43,310 bases of DNA from RH-chloro-G1 sp003670575 (GCA_947499615.1 CANMOP010000017.1:1-43310); one strand, 5' to 3'; positions 1 through 8,486 are shown, counted from the stretch's first letter. The notes: a model not told the origin generated them from the sequence alone. Program-made: numbers and translations.

Positions 1-103
1 CGAAGACCTGAAGGGTCACCGCCATGCCCGGAACCAACACGATACGAGCGAGGGGGAACAGTCGCAGATCCACAAGGGGTTCTGTGCGGTCGATTGGGCT
101 CAC
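1..103 (-). CDS. LON substrate-binding-domain protein, 5' part only
   Basis: The first 34 codons of a minus-strand gene are visible before the window ends. It reads from GTG at 103 and contains LRLFPLARIVLVPGM, the typical opening of the LON peptidase N-terminal (substrate-binding) domain, followed by TLQVF where relatives have LHIFEPRYR. The start overlaps the stop of the preceding gene in a GTGA tetranucleotide (100-103), which indicates translational coupling. Whether this is a full Lon protease or, more often for this gene size and setting, a stand-alone LON-domain protein cannot be decided because the rest lies outside the window. Confidence 0.7.
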   Translation of the reverse strand, partial: MSPIDRTEPLVDLRLFPLARIVLVPGMAVTLQVF

Positions 104-507
104 GCGCCGCGGATGAGCGCCATCACGACGATGGCCAACCCGCTGACCGTCGCAGCTGCCGCACCGGACCACCAGGCTGCGGTCGTCAGCGGGTGCTGTC
201 CGACGGTAGCGGCCACACGCCTACCGTCCCACCCGAGGTCAACGAGCAGTGCGGCCGCGCGGGCGCGCTCCTCCGTCAGCACAAGCAAGGTCGTCGCGTA
301 TACCGGGCCGATTGGCAGCGTGCTCATCGGCCGGACGGCCGCGGTTGCCAGCATCCGCCGAGCATCCTCGATGCGCAGTTCGGCCGGGATGCCAGCGGCA
401 TTCAGAGCGTCCAGCCAGCCGCGGGCCATCGCCTGGTCGTCGGTCATTGCCAGCGGGATGAAGTGAGCGGGACGGGGCAGGTGCCGGGCGAGTGCCATGT
501 ACCACAT
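100..507 (-). CDS. DUF2007-like protein with C-terminal membrane helix
   Basis: This 135-residue protein has an N-terminal alpha/beta segment (residues about 18-95, with GIPAELRIED and LPIGPVYATTLLVLTEE). It resembles the DUF2007 'putative signal transducing' family, whose members carry a similar 'GIPA..L....LP.G...V.V..ED...A' pattern. A single hydrophobic helix (about residues 108-132) ends in Arg-Gly-Ala and should anchor it in the membrane. It lies 94 bp downstream of nuoG and overlaps the next gene by four bases. Function is unknown; the family match is by pattern only. An alternative in-frame ATG exists three codons downstream. Confidence 0.6.
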   Translation of the reverse strand: MWYMALARHLPRPAHFIPLAMTDDQAMARGWLDALNAAGIPAELRIEDARRMLATAAVRPMSTLPIGPVYATTLLVLTEERARAAALLVDLGWDGRRVAATVGQHPLTTAAWWSGAAAATVSGLAIVVMALIRGA

Positions 508-601
508 CCTAACACCGGACCTGACCAGATCCGAGACGGCCTAGCAGACGATCAGGAGATCGGCAGCATGCGCTCGCAGGCGTGCGCCCCCAACATCCGG
601 A

Positions 602-3178
602 CTACGCTGGCTGCAGCGCGTGTACCCGGACGCTGACGAGCATGCCGCCGCGCCCCTCCAGCGGCAGCAACTGCATGATCGCGCCACCATCGAAGTAGCG
701 CGGCACATAGATGCTGCCAGCGGCGACACCGTCGTCGAGGCGTGCGGTGATGCGCACCTCGTGCGTGCCGTTGGTGATGGCGACGGCATCACCGGCGCGT
801 ACGCCAGCAGCCTCCGCATCACGCGGGTTCAGCACCACCACTTCCTCGCGGTGCATCTTGTCCGCCTCTTCCGAGTGGATCGATGCGCCTTCCCACGAGG
901 TGAACAGCGAGCGTCCGGTCAGCAGGCTGAGGCCATCGACCGCAGCAGGTGCCGCGGCAATCGGCTGCACCTGCACCCGACCAGCCGTCGCCGCGCCGAG
1001 CGCGCGCGTGCGGCCTGACTCGATCTTCGGATAGGTCACGTAGCCATCGATGGACGCCGCAGCCAGCGCCATCACATCGGCGGCAGTCGATCCGCCGCCG
1101 GAAGCAGCACTACCACCGAGCGCCGCCGTCAGCGCCGTCAGCACCGCGAGGCCATCGTGCGCCTCGCGCTGCGGCGTGGCCGCTGGGCGTTGGCGAATGA
1201 TGCGCCGGTCCGCGTTGGTGATCGTGCCGTCCTTCGCGAAGAACGGAACCTCGGCCAACACCACCGTCGCGTGCTCCGCCGTCGTCGACCGAATGGAGTC
1301 GATGACGATCAGCGCATCGACGGCCGCGAAGGCCGCGAGGATGTCGGCGGTGCCCGGAGCGTTCAGCAGCGGGTTGTCCGCGTGGATGACCAGCGCCTTG
1401 ATCTCGCCGACCTTCGCGGCCTCGATGATCTCGGGGAACGACTTGCCTCCGCTGCCGGGGGCAATGCCCATGTCAGTGATGCCAAGCACGTTCGCGTCGG
1501 TCGGGAGGTAGTGCAGCACACCGGCTGCGGAATCGCCACGCGTCGCAATCGCGAGGTTCGCGCACGCGCGGGCAGTCTCGCCTGCGGCTTCGGCGCCGAT
1601 CGCCTCCGGTGCGAAGACGATGGACAGGCCCTGCTCCGCGTTCTCACGAGCCGCACGAACTGCATCGATCGCGGTTGCAAGCGCTGCAGGAGCGACGCCC
1701 GCGGCTACAACCGCCGCGCCGAACTGCGCTGCGTTTACGGCGGCACCCTGCGCGAGCGACTGCACCGCAGCAGCCTCGTGGCCGGGCGCGGTCTGCAGCC
1801 AGGCGGTGGCGAACGGGACGAGCTCGCTCCAGCGCGGGCTCACGAGGATCAACTTCGCGCCGCGCTTCACCACCGCGTCCTTGACGCGCAGCGAGGCGAC
1901 GTTGTGCGACTCTTCGAGGTCGCTTGCGACGACGACGACGGTGTCGGCGCTCTCGATCTCGGTCAGGCTCGCCGGCAGCCGATCGACGCCGAGCGCCGCG
2001 CGGAACGCACCGGCGACCGCACGATGCGTCGGCCCGTGCGAGAAGTCGAGGTGCGGCGTGCCGATGACCTCACGCGCCAACCGCGCGAGCAGGTACGCCT
2101 CTTCGTTGGTCGCCAGCGGGGAGCCGAGCACCGCGATGGCGCCAGCGCCGTTCGCCTTGCGCACTGTCTCGAGGGCTGCGGCTGCGTCGCCCAGCGCCTC
2201 CTCGAAAGAGACGGGGAGCAACCGCTCGCCACGTCGCGCAAGCGAGCGGCTCAACCGCTGGCCATCGGTGACGGCGTCGTAGTGGAATCGGCCGCGCACG
2301 CAGATCTGGTCGCGGCTGAACTGGTTCAATCGATCCGGGCGCACGATCACCGGTCGACCGCCCGAGGTGCCGTACGAGACCGTACAGCCGACGGCGCAGG
2401 AGTTGCAGGCGGAGTTCGTCCACTCCTCGGCGAGGCCGACCCACTTGTTTGGCTGCTCCATGAGCGTGGCGGTCGGGCAGACGTCGATGCACGCGCCGCA
2501 GAAGTCGCAGTCAGAGTCGTGCACCGGACCACCGGTGCCGAACGCGATCGCGGTGCTCGGGCCCTTGCCCGCGAGCGTGATCGCGCCGGTGTGGCGGATA
2601 TCGGCGCAGGCGCGCACGCAGCGCGTGCAGATAATGCACATCTGCGGGTCGAACTCCAGGTAGGGGTTCGCGCGGTCCGGCTCGGGGGGCGGCGTCTCGT
2701 AGTACGAGCGCTCCTCGCCGACCCAGGGCTCGTCGAACTCGCCCATGTCGATCATCTCGGTGGAGGTCTGCAGCTCGCAGCGGTAGTTCTTGCTGCACGT
2801 CAGGCAGCGGTGCGTGACCACATCGTCGCGCAGGCAGATCTCGCCCGGCTGGCAGTGCACGCGGCGGTGGCAGGTGAGGCAGCGGTCCGGGTGATTCGCC
2901 ATGATCAGCGACATCACACCCTGGCGCGCGCGCTTCGTGTCTGGGGTGTCAGTCTGCACCACCATGCCCTCGGCTACCTGCGCGGTGCAGGAGAGCTGGA
3001 GCGAGGTGGGACGCGCGCCCGCAATATCCACGATGCAGGTGCGGCAGCCGGCGTACGGCTCCAGACCGTCGATGTAGCAGAGATTCGTGATCCGAATCCC
3101 CTGCTCCTTGATCACCTCGACGAGGCGGCGGCCGGCCTCGGCCTCGACTTCCACGTCGTTGATCGTGATCTTCGCCAC
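602..3178 (-). CDS. nuoG: NADH-quinone oxidoreductase subunit G (NuoG-like)
   Basis: This is the large iron-sulfur subunit of complex I, 858 residues. In order it shows a 2Fe-2S ferredoxin domain (CYIDGLEPYAGCRTC, with a further Cys near LSCTA), the His-ligated motif HPDRCLTCHRRVHC, and a second similar motif HRCLTCSKNYRC. Then come a two-cluster ferredoxin segment (CIICTRCVRAC and CDFCGACIDVCP), a molybdopterin-oxidoreductase 4Fe-4S segment (CNSCAVGC, then CVRG) and a degenerate MopB domain. The C-terminal dinucleotide-binding-like domain carries LLTGRSLFTSWEG. No catalytic Cys/Sec of formate dehydrogenases is evident, so NuoG is preferred. The GTG start at 3178 has GGGGA eight bases upstream. 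An ATG at 3214 is possible but has no good ribosome binding site. nuoI lies 46 bp upstream; no other nuo genes are in the window. Confidence 0.85.
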   Translation of the reverse strand: MAKITINDVEVEAEAGRRLVEVIKEQGIRITNLCYIDGLEPYAGCRTCIVDIAGARPTSLQLSCTAQVAEGMVVQTDTPDTKRARQGVMSLIMANHPDRCLTCHRRVHCQPGEICLRDDVVTHRCLTCSKNYRCELQTSTEMIDMGEFDEPWVGEERSYYETPPPEPDRANPYLEFDPQMCIICTRCVRACADIRHTGAITLAGKGPSTAIAFGTGGPVHDSDCDFCGACIDVCPTATLMEQPNKWVGLAEEWTNSACNSCAVGCTVSYGTSGGRPVIVRPDRLNQFSRDQICVRGRFHYDAVTDGQRLSRSLARRGERLLPVSFEEALGDAAAALETVRKANGAGAIAVLGSPLATNEEAYLLARLAREVIGTPHLDFSHGPTHRAVAGAFRAALGVDRLPASLTEIESADTVVVVASDLEESHNVASLRVKDAVVKRGAKLILVSPRWSELVPFATAWLQTAPGHEAAAVQSLAQGAAVNAAQFGAAVVAAGVAPAALATAIDAVRAARENAEQGLSIVFAPEAIGAEAAGETARACANLAIATRGDSAAGVLHYLPTDANVLGITDMGIAPGSGGKSFPEIIEAAKVGEIKALVIHADNPLLNAPGTADILAAFAAVDALIVIDSIRSTTAEHATVVLAEVPFFAKDGTITNADRRIIRQRPAATPQREAHDGLAVLTALTAALGGSAASGGGSTAADVMALAAASIDGYVTYPKIESGRTRALGAATAGRVQVQPIAAAPAAVDGLSLLTGRSLFTSWEGASIHSEEADKMHREEVVVLNPRDAEAAGVRAGDAVAITNGTHEVRITARLDDGVAAGSIYVPRYFDGGAIMQLLPLEGRGGMLVSVRVHALQPA

Positions 3179-3224
3179 GGCTATCCCCGCTCCCGTGCTG
3201 CTGTCCGTCGCCATCGACGGGTCG

Positions 3225-3785
3225 CTAGTGCTGGTGGTGCTCCGCCCGCGAGTGGAGGTGCTGCGGCCCGAACGGGCCATCGACGCCCGCGCCCGGGATG
3301 CGGCTCTTGGCCGTCGGCATCTCCGTGCGGGTGGGCGAGAGTTCCTGTGTCTGGCCGTTCGGGTAGCGCCCGTCGGTCTTGGCCATGTATGTCTTCGCCT
3401 CGCGGGTCAGCGACTCGCGGTTGCGGTACATGTTCTCAAAGACGTAGACCGCGTCGTCGTACCGACCGCCGGCCTGGATCGCCTGGTAGGGGCACGCCTC
3501 CGTGCACAGTCCGCAGTACATGCAGATGCGGAAGTCGATCTCGTAGCGATCGATGTTCAGCGTGCCGTCTTCGCGGGGCGAGGTCTGCACCAGGATGCAG
3601 CCGTCCGGACAGGCCTGCGCACAGGTGGAGCAGCCGGTGCAGCGCTCCTCGAACCAGAGCAGGTTCGTGCGCGCGCGCACCGGAACCTGGCGGGTCTCTT
3701 CCGGGAAGTTGACGGTGATCGGGGGCTTGAAGATGTGCTTGAACGTGACGATCAGGCCGCGCGCGATGCTGAGACCGTATGCCAC
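3225..3785 (-). CDS. nuoI: NADH-quinone oxidoreductase subunit I (NuoI)
   Basis: This 186-residue protein carries two classical 4Fe-4S motifs, CTGCSTCAQACP and CMYCGLCTEACP, which in complex I carry electrons (clusters N6a/N6b) from NuoG towards the quinone site. The N-terminus (GLIVTFKHIFKPPITVNFPEE) matches the amphipathic NuoI start that packs against the membrane arm. The C-terminus extends about 40 residues past the usual family end and is low in conserved pattern. The start is GTG with GGAGA about ten bases upstream. It sits directly before nuoG, so the two should be co-transcribed. The pair without other nuo genes nearby suggests a split nuo locus, as seen in some Chloroflexota and other phyla. 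Confidence 0.9.
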   Translation of the reverse strand: MAYGLSIARGLIVTFKHIFKPPITVNFPEETRQVPVRARTNLLWFEERCTGCSTCAQACPDGCILVQTSPREDGTLNIDRYEIDFRICMYCGLCTEACPYQAIQAGGRYDDAVYVFENMYRNRESLTREAKTYMAKTDGRYPNGQTQELSPTRTEMPTAKSRIPGAGVDGPFGPQHLHSRAEHHQH

Positions 3786-3871
3786 GAGATGCTCATCTCC
3801 TGCTGCTTCACACGCTGTGCACCAGCGGTTACCTCGCTAGTGCCTGCGCATACTATCACTGCGCATCCTAA

Positions 3872-3899
3872 GGGGGAGAGGGGCGCCATCGCCCTCCCC
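3872..3899 (-). terminator. GC-rich hairpin after mocA, possible terminator
   Basis: Between mocA and nuoI the minus strand can fold GGGGAGGGCG against CGCCCCTCTCCCC with an ATGG loop and one small bulge. There is only a short T pair afterwards, so termination is possible but weak. If active it would separate nuoIG from the iscU-mocA transcript. Confidence 0.3.
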
Positions 3900-3911
3900 G
3901 GATGCTGCCGC

Positions 3912-4523
3912 CTATCGCCCGGCCACGCCCAGGATGCGCCGCGCCTCGTCGAGGGTGTCCGGGGTGTCCAGGTCGAGGCGCACCACCGGCTCATCGTCCA
4001 TCGGAAGCAGGTGCGCCGGGTGGCGGTCCAGTACCGCGCGCAGGCCCAGCGTCGCCTCGGTGGCGCCGATGAGCTCGTCGATGAGGCTGCCGCGAATCAC
4101 CACAGGGTGGCCCGCCTTGCCTCGATAGGACGGCTGCACGATGTCGGCGCCGGTGGAGTGGAGCTCGTAGATCAGCCGATCGATGATGTCGGCCCGCGTC
4201 GGCTGGTCGACGTTCTGGACGACGATCGCGTCGGGCGCGGCGCGGCCACCGGCAACGAGGGCGGCGGCGCCCTTCGCCAGCGAGGTGGCGCGACCCTGCG
4301 GCCAGCGCTGGTTGAAGACGACGTGACGCGCGGCGTCGCCGAGCGATCGGCGCACGGCCTCCGCGCGGTTGCCCAGCACGACGACGATCTCATCGGCGGT
4401 GGAGCGCATCATCTCGTCGAGTTCCCAGCCGAGCAGCGTCTGCCCGCCCCAGTGGAGCAGCGGCTTCGGCTCCCCCATGCGGCGCGAGGCCCCGGCGGCA
4501 AGGATGATGGCGGCGACTGTCAT
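3912..4523 (-). CDS. mocA: Molybdenum cofactor nucleotidyltransferase (MocA/MobA-like)
   Basis: This 203-residue protein belongs to the NTP-transferase (MobA-like) fold. The N-terminal signature AAIILAAGASRRMGEPKPLL is the nucleotide-binding loop of MocA, which joins CTP to molybdopterin for the xanthine-oxidase family. VQNVDQP supplies the metal-binding Asp and RGKAGHPVVI the family's second conserved block. It starts nine bases after the iscU stop, so the two form one transcript. No molybdenum enzyme of the xanthine oxidase type is visible in the window, so the exact partner is unknown. A generic NTP transferase is the alternative. Confidence 0.85.
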   Translation of the reverse strand: MTVAAIILAAGASRRMGEPKPLLHWGGQTLLGWELDEMMRSTADEIVVVLGNRAEAVRRSLGDAARHVVFNQRWPQGRATSLAKGAAALVAGGRAAPDAIVVQNVDQPTRADIIDRLIYELHSTGADIVQPSYRGKAGHPVVIRGSLIDELIGATEATLGLRAVLDRHPAHLLPMDDEPVVRLDLDTPDTLDEARRILGVAGR

Positions 4524-4532
4524 GCGCGCAGG

Positions 4533-4940
4533 CTACGCCACGCCATCGCTCGGCGCGAGTGGGTCGAGGCGATTGCGCCACTCGGCGACGGCCTGACGCA
4601 CCGCCGAGGCGGCCAACACCGAGCAGTGGATCTTGGACTTCGGCAGCCCGCCGACGGCGTCGGCGTACGCCTCGCGGGTGAGCGCCTCGGCCTCCGCCAG
4701 CGGCTTGCCCGCCAGCAGCTCCGTCGCCGCCGAGGAGGTGGCGATGGAGGCGGGGCAGCCGGAGGAGAGGAAGGAGGCGCGGGTGATGTGGTCATCCTCG
4801 ATGCGGAGGAAGAGCCGCAGCGAGTCGCCGCACACCGGGTTGGTCACGTACGCCTGCGCGTCCGCGTCCTCCATCGCCCCCGCGTTCCTCGGGTGCTCGA
4901 AGTGGTCAATCACCTGCGGGCTGTAGTACTCGGAAACCAT
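4533..4940 (-). CDS. iscU: Iron-sulfur cluster scaffold protein (IscU/NifU N-terminal type)
   Basis: This 135-residue protein shows the three conserved scaffold cysteines: NPVCGD, SSGCPASIATS and KIHCSVLA. These assemble a transient Fe-S cluster before transfer to apoproteins. The opening YYSPQVIDHFEHPRNAG is typical of the family, and the short length fits a stand-alone IscU or NifU-N rather than a full NifU. It is the first gene of a minus-strand run leading to mocA and the Fe-S-rich nuoI/nuoG, so a role in maturing those proteins is reasonable but inferred. No cysteine desulfurase is present nearby. SufU is a less likely alternative. Confidence 0.88.
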   Translation of the reverse strand: MVSEYYSPQVIDHFEHPRNAGAMEDADAQAYVTNPVCGDSLRLFLRIEDDHITRASFLSSGCPASIATSSAATELLAGKPLAEAEALTREAYADAVGGLPKSKIHCSVLAASAVRQAVAEWRNRLDPLAPSDGVA

Positions 4941-5050
4941 GCTCGTATTCTCGCATAGTGGGAGAGGATACGGTGCTCGGTTCGGCGGCGATGACTTCGA
5001 CGATCCCCCATCTCGACCAGATAGGAATCGCTGTCAAAGAGATGCATCTG

Positions 5051-6481
5051 CTACTTCGGCGGAGCGCCAGCGCTTTCATTAGCAGCACGAGTCTCAGTGT
5101 CCCCGGACGCGCGTGAAGCCGAATTGTCAGTAGGCACGACGGGGAAGGTCACGACTGCCCCATCAGCAGCCGAGATAGCAGCTCGGCAAGCAGTTGCATA
5201 CTCGATATCGTTCGTTTGCTCGAGATAAGTCGCAGGCGCGAACATCGTGTGCGTGAGGATGAGCGCGAAATGGTTCCGCTGTGCGCTGGACAAGCATTTC
5301 GTCGTGAATATTTGAGTCCTCGCCTCGGGGGGGACAAGGCGCTGAGGGTTTCCAAACAAGACCCCCTTGGCATGTGTCTCAACCTCGTCACGGGCGAAGT
5401 CTTCCGCAATGTTGCGTTCAAGTTGGGTGATCTTGTCGATATTGATAGCAGCGCTGTCTCGTCCCTCTACCTCGCCGAGCATCCGCGTGCCATCTAGCAT
5501 GAAGACCGCATCGAATTCGGACTCACCGTCTGTGAACCCTTGCGCCGCGACGCCCATCGCCGCCAGACCCCGAAGCACCGCCTTCTCAAGTTGTTTCCCC
5601 TGCGCAAACAAGAGCCCGTAGATCACGTTCGCTTCTTGCAGCGACATTTGGACCCGCGTGCGCTCTCGTTGCGCCTCAGCCTCAGCCTCAGCCTCCTGAA
5701 GCCTCAATAGCTCTTCCTGAAGGCGGCGCTGGGCTGCTGTCTGAAAGCGCGTCTCACTCATCCAGCCAGGTGGCGGAGCTGGCGGTTCGCCCCGAAGCTG
5801 AGCGTCAATGTCTAGAAGCACACGCACGAACTCGATCGAATTGATCCGGTGCTTTCGATCAGCGTCCAGGTTCACCGCCGGAAGGATGACTACGTGTCCG
5901 CCACTCTCATAGGGGATGATGGCGCTGACCGCTTGCTCCGAATTCTTCGTGGTAAGGAGCGGTTGCTGTCCCTTGGCCGACGCAAACCTGACTTCGTACC
6001 ACGACAAGTGGCGAAATTTTGCCCAGTACTGACTGAGCATCTGCGAACGCTGCGCGGTGAGGATTTCTGTTCCTGTGCCAACTATTACGCCAGACAAGGT
6101 GCACGGGAGCGCAGTGAGGTTTGACTGCTCAACGACATGGCGCGTGGAACGTGAATTACGACCGGTTCCCGAGTACTCGACTGTCCCCGTCGCCACGTAG
6201 ACCGTCTGAGGCTTAGTGAGTTCGACGAACACGGTCTTCCCGGCGCGGACGGCCGATGCCAATTCCCGCTGCCACCGGGATAATTTCTCTTTGTACTTGA
6301 ACGACTGATCATCGCTTAGGCATGGTTTGCCCTGATACGCCTCGTACGCTGTCGGCGGTATCGGCAGGCTAAAGAGGATTACGTCGGCATCATCCAGTGA
6401 GACCTCCGCGTCATGGCTGGCGGACGCCGCAGACGCACCGTCATGCAAGGACTCGAATCCAACTGCGAAGAGATTGGTCAT
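5051..6481 (-). CDS. Orphan protein with coiled coil and PD-(D/E)XK-like domain
   Basis: I do not recognise a named family for this 476-residue protein. Residues 30-230 look like an alpha/beta domain (DADVILFSLPI, GKTVFVEL, GGHVVILPAVNLDAD). Residues about 245-285 are a Glu/Ala/Arg-rich coiled coil. Residues about 285-425 resemble a restriction-endonuclease-like core: E322/D324 in ESEFDAVF, then LGEVEG (E337, E339) where many members have ExK, a downstream Gln353, and KGVLFGNPQRLVPPEAR. The 'EVEG ... KG(I/V)L..N' pattern recurs in solitary nuclease-like proteins. Base composition is visibly less GC-rich than its neighbours, and it stands alone, which suggests horizontal acquisition. DNA binding or defence is inference. 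Confidence 0.65.
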   Translation of the reverse strand: MTNLFAVGFESLHDGASAASASHDAEVSLDDADVILFSLPIPPTAYEAYQGKPCLSDDQSFKYKEKLSRWQRELASAVRAGKTVFVELTKPQTVYVATGTVEYSGTGRNSRSTRHVVEQSNLTALPCTLSGVIVGTGTEILTAQRSQMLSQYWAKFRHLSWYEVRFASAKGQQPLLTTKNSEQAVSAIIPYESGGHVVILPAVNLDADRKHRINSIEFVRVLLDIDAQLRGEPPAPPPGWMSETRFQTAAQRRLQEELLRLQEAEAEAEAQRERTRVQMSLQEANVIYGLLFAQGKQLEKAVLRGLAAMGVAAQGFTDGESEFDAVFMLDGTRMLGEVEGRDSAAINIDKITQLERNIAEDFARDEVETHAKGVLFGNPQRLVPPEARTQIFTTKCLSSAQRNHFALILTHTMFAPATYLEQTNDIEYATACRAAISAADGAVVTFPVVPTDNSASRASGDTETRAANESAGAPPK

Positions 6482-6599
6482 CAGCGATCATCCGTCGTGG
6501 GGGGGGAGGGGGGGTCCATTAGTAACAGAACAGACGTTTCTGGACGGAAGTCATGGTGTGGCAGATCGGACGGAAACGGTGCGCTCGCCCACTTCCCCT

Positions 6600-7772
6600 T
6601 CACCCAACCTCCCCCAAACACCGCAACTCGATCCCCGCGCCCTTCGAGGCGACCAGCACCCTAATCCGGCCGAGGCCGGCCTGGTCCAGCAGTGTCTCGG
6701 TGGCTCGTCGGGCGGCACCGTAGGCGGCAAAGTCCGAGGCGGCGCGCTCGCGGGCGGCGTCCAGCGATTCGCCGATGCCGAGCGCGATCAGCGCCTCCGC
6801 CTGCGAGCGATGCGAGGCCACCTCGCAGCCCTCGGCCTGCGCGGCGCGGGCCAGCGAGGTGAGGTCGACGTGCGCCGTGAGGTCGAGCAGGCCGGGCGAG
6901 GCGAGCGGGTCCGGCTGCGGCGAGTGCGCGCGGAACGCCATCAGCGTCCCCATCCGCCGCCAGCTGGCGTACAGACTCGGCGCGTCGTGGCCGTAGTCGA
7001 TGCTCACGAGGTAGCCGCGCGCCAGCCGCCTCGCCAGTTGCGACATCACCTCGGGCGCCGCGAGGCAGACCTCGGCGCGGCAGCCGTCGCCCGGCAGCAC
7101 ACCCAGCGCGTCGAAGTGCGCGCGCAACGCGGGTGTACTCGCCTCGCGCAACTCGAACGCGAGCGCCCCGGACGCATCAACGACGACATGCCACTCCATC
7201 AGCTCCTCGCCGCGCCGCTCCACGATGTGCATCGGCAGCGCGTCGAAGAACTCGTTGCTGATGATGACGCCCGTCACCGCCTCCTCGCGCGCCAGCCAAT
7301 CGTCGAGCAGCGCGTGCTCCACGCGATCCGCCTCGAACCCCAGCGCGGCGAGGCGTGCGCGCTGCTCCTCGATGCGTCGCGGGTGGCCGTCGAGCACGGT
7401 CGCGCGCGTCGCGGCGAAGCAGTCGGGCGCACGCTCGCGCAGCCAGGTGAGCATCGCCGCCATGAACGCACCGGAGCCGCCCGCCACCTCGACGAGCGCG
7501 AACAGCGTCGGGCGGCCAAGGCGATCCCAGCACTCCTGCACCTGTCGCGCCCAGAGGTAGCCGAACACCGGGTGCACCTCGGGCGATGTCTCGAAGTCGC
7601 CCGCGCGGCCCCACGCCAGCCCTGCGCGGCTGTAGTACCCGTGCTCCGAATGCCCGAGCGCCAGCGCCATGAACTGCGCGAATGTGATCGCTCCGCCGCC
7701 GTCGGCAATCTCGCGCGCGATCACCGGCGCGAGCGGCGTCGCGCGCTGCGCGAGCGCGAAGTCATCAGTCAC
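6600..7772 (-). CDS. MidA/NDUFAF7-family SAM-dependent methyltransferase
   Basis: This 390-residue protein belongs to COG1565 (MidA, NDUFAF7). Mitochondrial members methylate an arginine of the complex I 49-kDa subunit during assembly; bacterial roles are less clear. The N-terminus (ITFAQFMALALGHSEHGYYS) and GDFETSPEVHPVFG are diagnostic. FALVEVAGGSGAF is the SAM-binding glycine loop (relatives have ELGPGxG), VIISNEFFDALP matches the family's 'NE.lDALPv' block, and SIDYGH lies before the C-terminal helices. The start is GTG. It is the third gene of a minus-strand run after yjbQ and the GDPD-like gene. The nuoIG genes a few kb downstream make a complex I link attractive but unproven. Confidence 0.85.
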   Translation of the reverse strand: MTDDFALAQRATPLAPVIAREIADGGGAITFAQFMALALGHSEHGYYSRAGLAWGRAGDFETSPEVHPVFGYLWARQVQECWDRLGRPTLFALVEVAGGSGAFMAAMLTWLRERAPDCFAATRATVLDGHPRRIEEQRARLAALGFEADRVEHALLDDWLAREEAVTGVIISNEFFDALPMHIVERRGEELMEWHVVVDASGALAFELREASTPALRAHFDALGVLPGDGCRAEVCLAAPEVMSQLARRLARGYLVSIDYGHDAPSLYASWRRMGTLMAFRAHSPQPDPLASPGLLDLTAHVDLTSLARAAQAEGCEVASHRSQAEALIALGIGESLDAARERAASDFAAYGAARRATETLLDQAGLGRIRVLVASKGAGIELRCLGEVG

Positions 7773-7793
7773 GAGGTGGTCACCATCTGGTGA

Positions 7794-8486
7794 TCACGTG
7801 GTGTCGGACGTCGTGCCCGCCGCCAGCGCGTCCAGCACGTCGATCGACTCGCTGGCGATCAGGTCGACGCCCCACGACGCGAGTTCGCGCGCGCGCCCCG
7901 CGCTCCCGACCGACCACGCACCGAGCGCGCCAGCCCGACCGCGCAGCGACTGCGCCTCGTTGGGCGTGTGGATCAGCGCGTCGCGCACCAGCAGCGGCAC
8001 CTCGCGCTGCGAGCCGTCCAGCCGCCCCTGCACGTAGCGCCGCAGCGGCCCCTCGGACAGCACGAGGTACGCGACGCGCAGCCCGGGCAGCCAGGCGGCG
8101 AGCCGGTCGGCGACCGCCCAATCCTCGGCACACACCAGCAGGTGCGAGCGGTCCGGCAGCGGGTACAGCACCCGCGCGATCTCCGCCGCCGGGTCGCCCA
8201 TGCCACCGTGCACGCGCAGCACCAGCCGCGACCGCCCGTCGACGGCGCGTAACAGCTCATCGAGAGTGATGCGCTCGGCGTCGGCTGCGCGAAACCGCGA
8301 CGGCGACAGCCGTGCGGCGAACCCGCTCAGCCTCCGCGGCGCGACACCCAGCAGCACCTCACCGTCGCGCACGTGGATGTCGGCGCAGATGCCATCGACC
8401 GCACCGCGCGTGGGGGGTGGATGCAGCGCACGGGCGTTGCCGGCGGCTTGCAGGATGCGCAGGGGAAGGTGAGGTGCGCTGGTCAC
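7794..8486 (-). CDS. Degenerate glycerophosphodiester phosphodiesterase-like protein
   Basis: This 230-residue protein follows the layout of GDPD TIM-barrel enzymes: an early strand (RILQAAGNARA), the block DGICADIHVRDGEVLLG, LDELLRAV, and a C-terminal VGSAGRARELASWGVDLIASES. That last block matches the family's 'vnt...ar.l...GvDgiitd.P' ending. The catalytic features are missing: the HRG start is QAA/GNA, the second catalytic Glu-x-Asp is reduced to CADIH, and the general-acid His is absent. It is therefore probably not an active phosphodiesterase. The start is GTG, six bases after the yjbQ stop, with midA 21 bp further on. A binding or structural role is a guess. Confidence 0.6.
   Translation of the reverse strand: MTSAPHLPLRILQAAGNARALHPPPTRGAVDGICADIHVRDGEVLLGVAPRRLSGFAARLSPSRFRAADAERITLDELLRAVDGRSRLVLRVHGGMGDPAAEIARVLYPLPDRSHLLVCAEDWAVADRLAAWLPGLRVAYLVLSEGPLRRYVQGRLDGSQREVPLLVRDALIHTPNEAQSLRGRAGALGAWSVGSAGRARELASWGVDLIASESIDVLDALAAGTTSDTT

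Noticed and set aside
602..3178. NuoG as a formate dehydrogenase alpha subunit, suggested by the nearby mocA
   Set aside because: No Sec/Cys active site or full MopB catalytic signature is visible, and nuoI is the direct partner.
1157..3712. Very long plus-strand open frame opposite nuoG/nuoI
   Set aside because: It is a high-GC shadow: it reads as Arg/Ala/Asp-rich nonsense, while the opposite strand has clear NuoG and NuoI motifs.
3087..4958. Long plus-strand open frame opposite nuoI, mocA and iscU
   Set aside because: Antisense shadow of three recognisable genes with no family pattern of its own.
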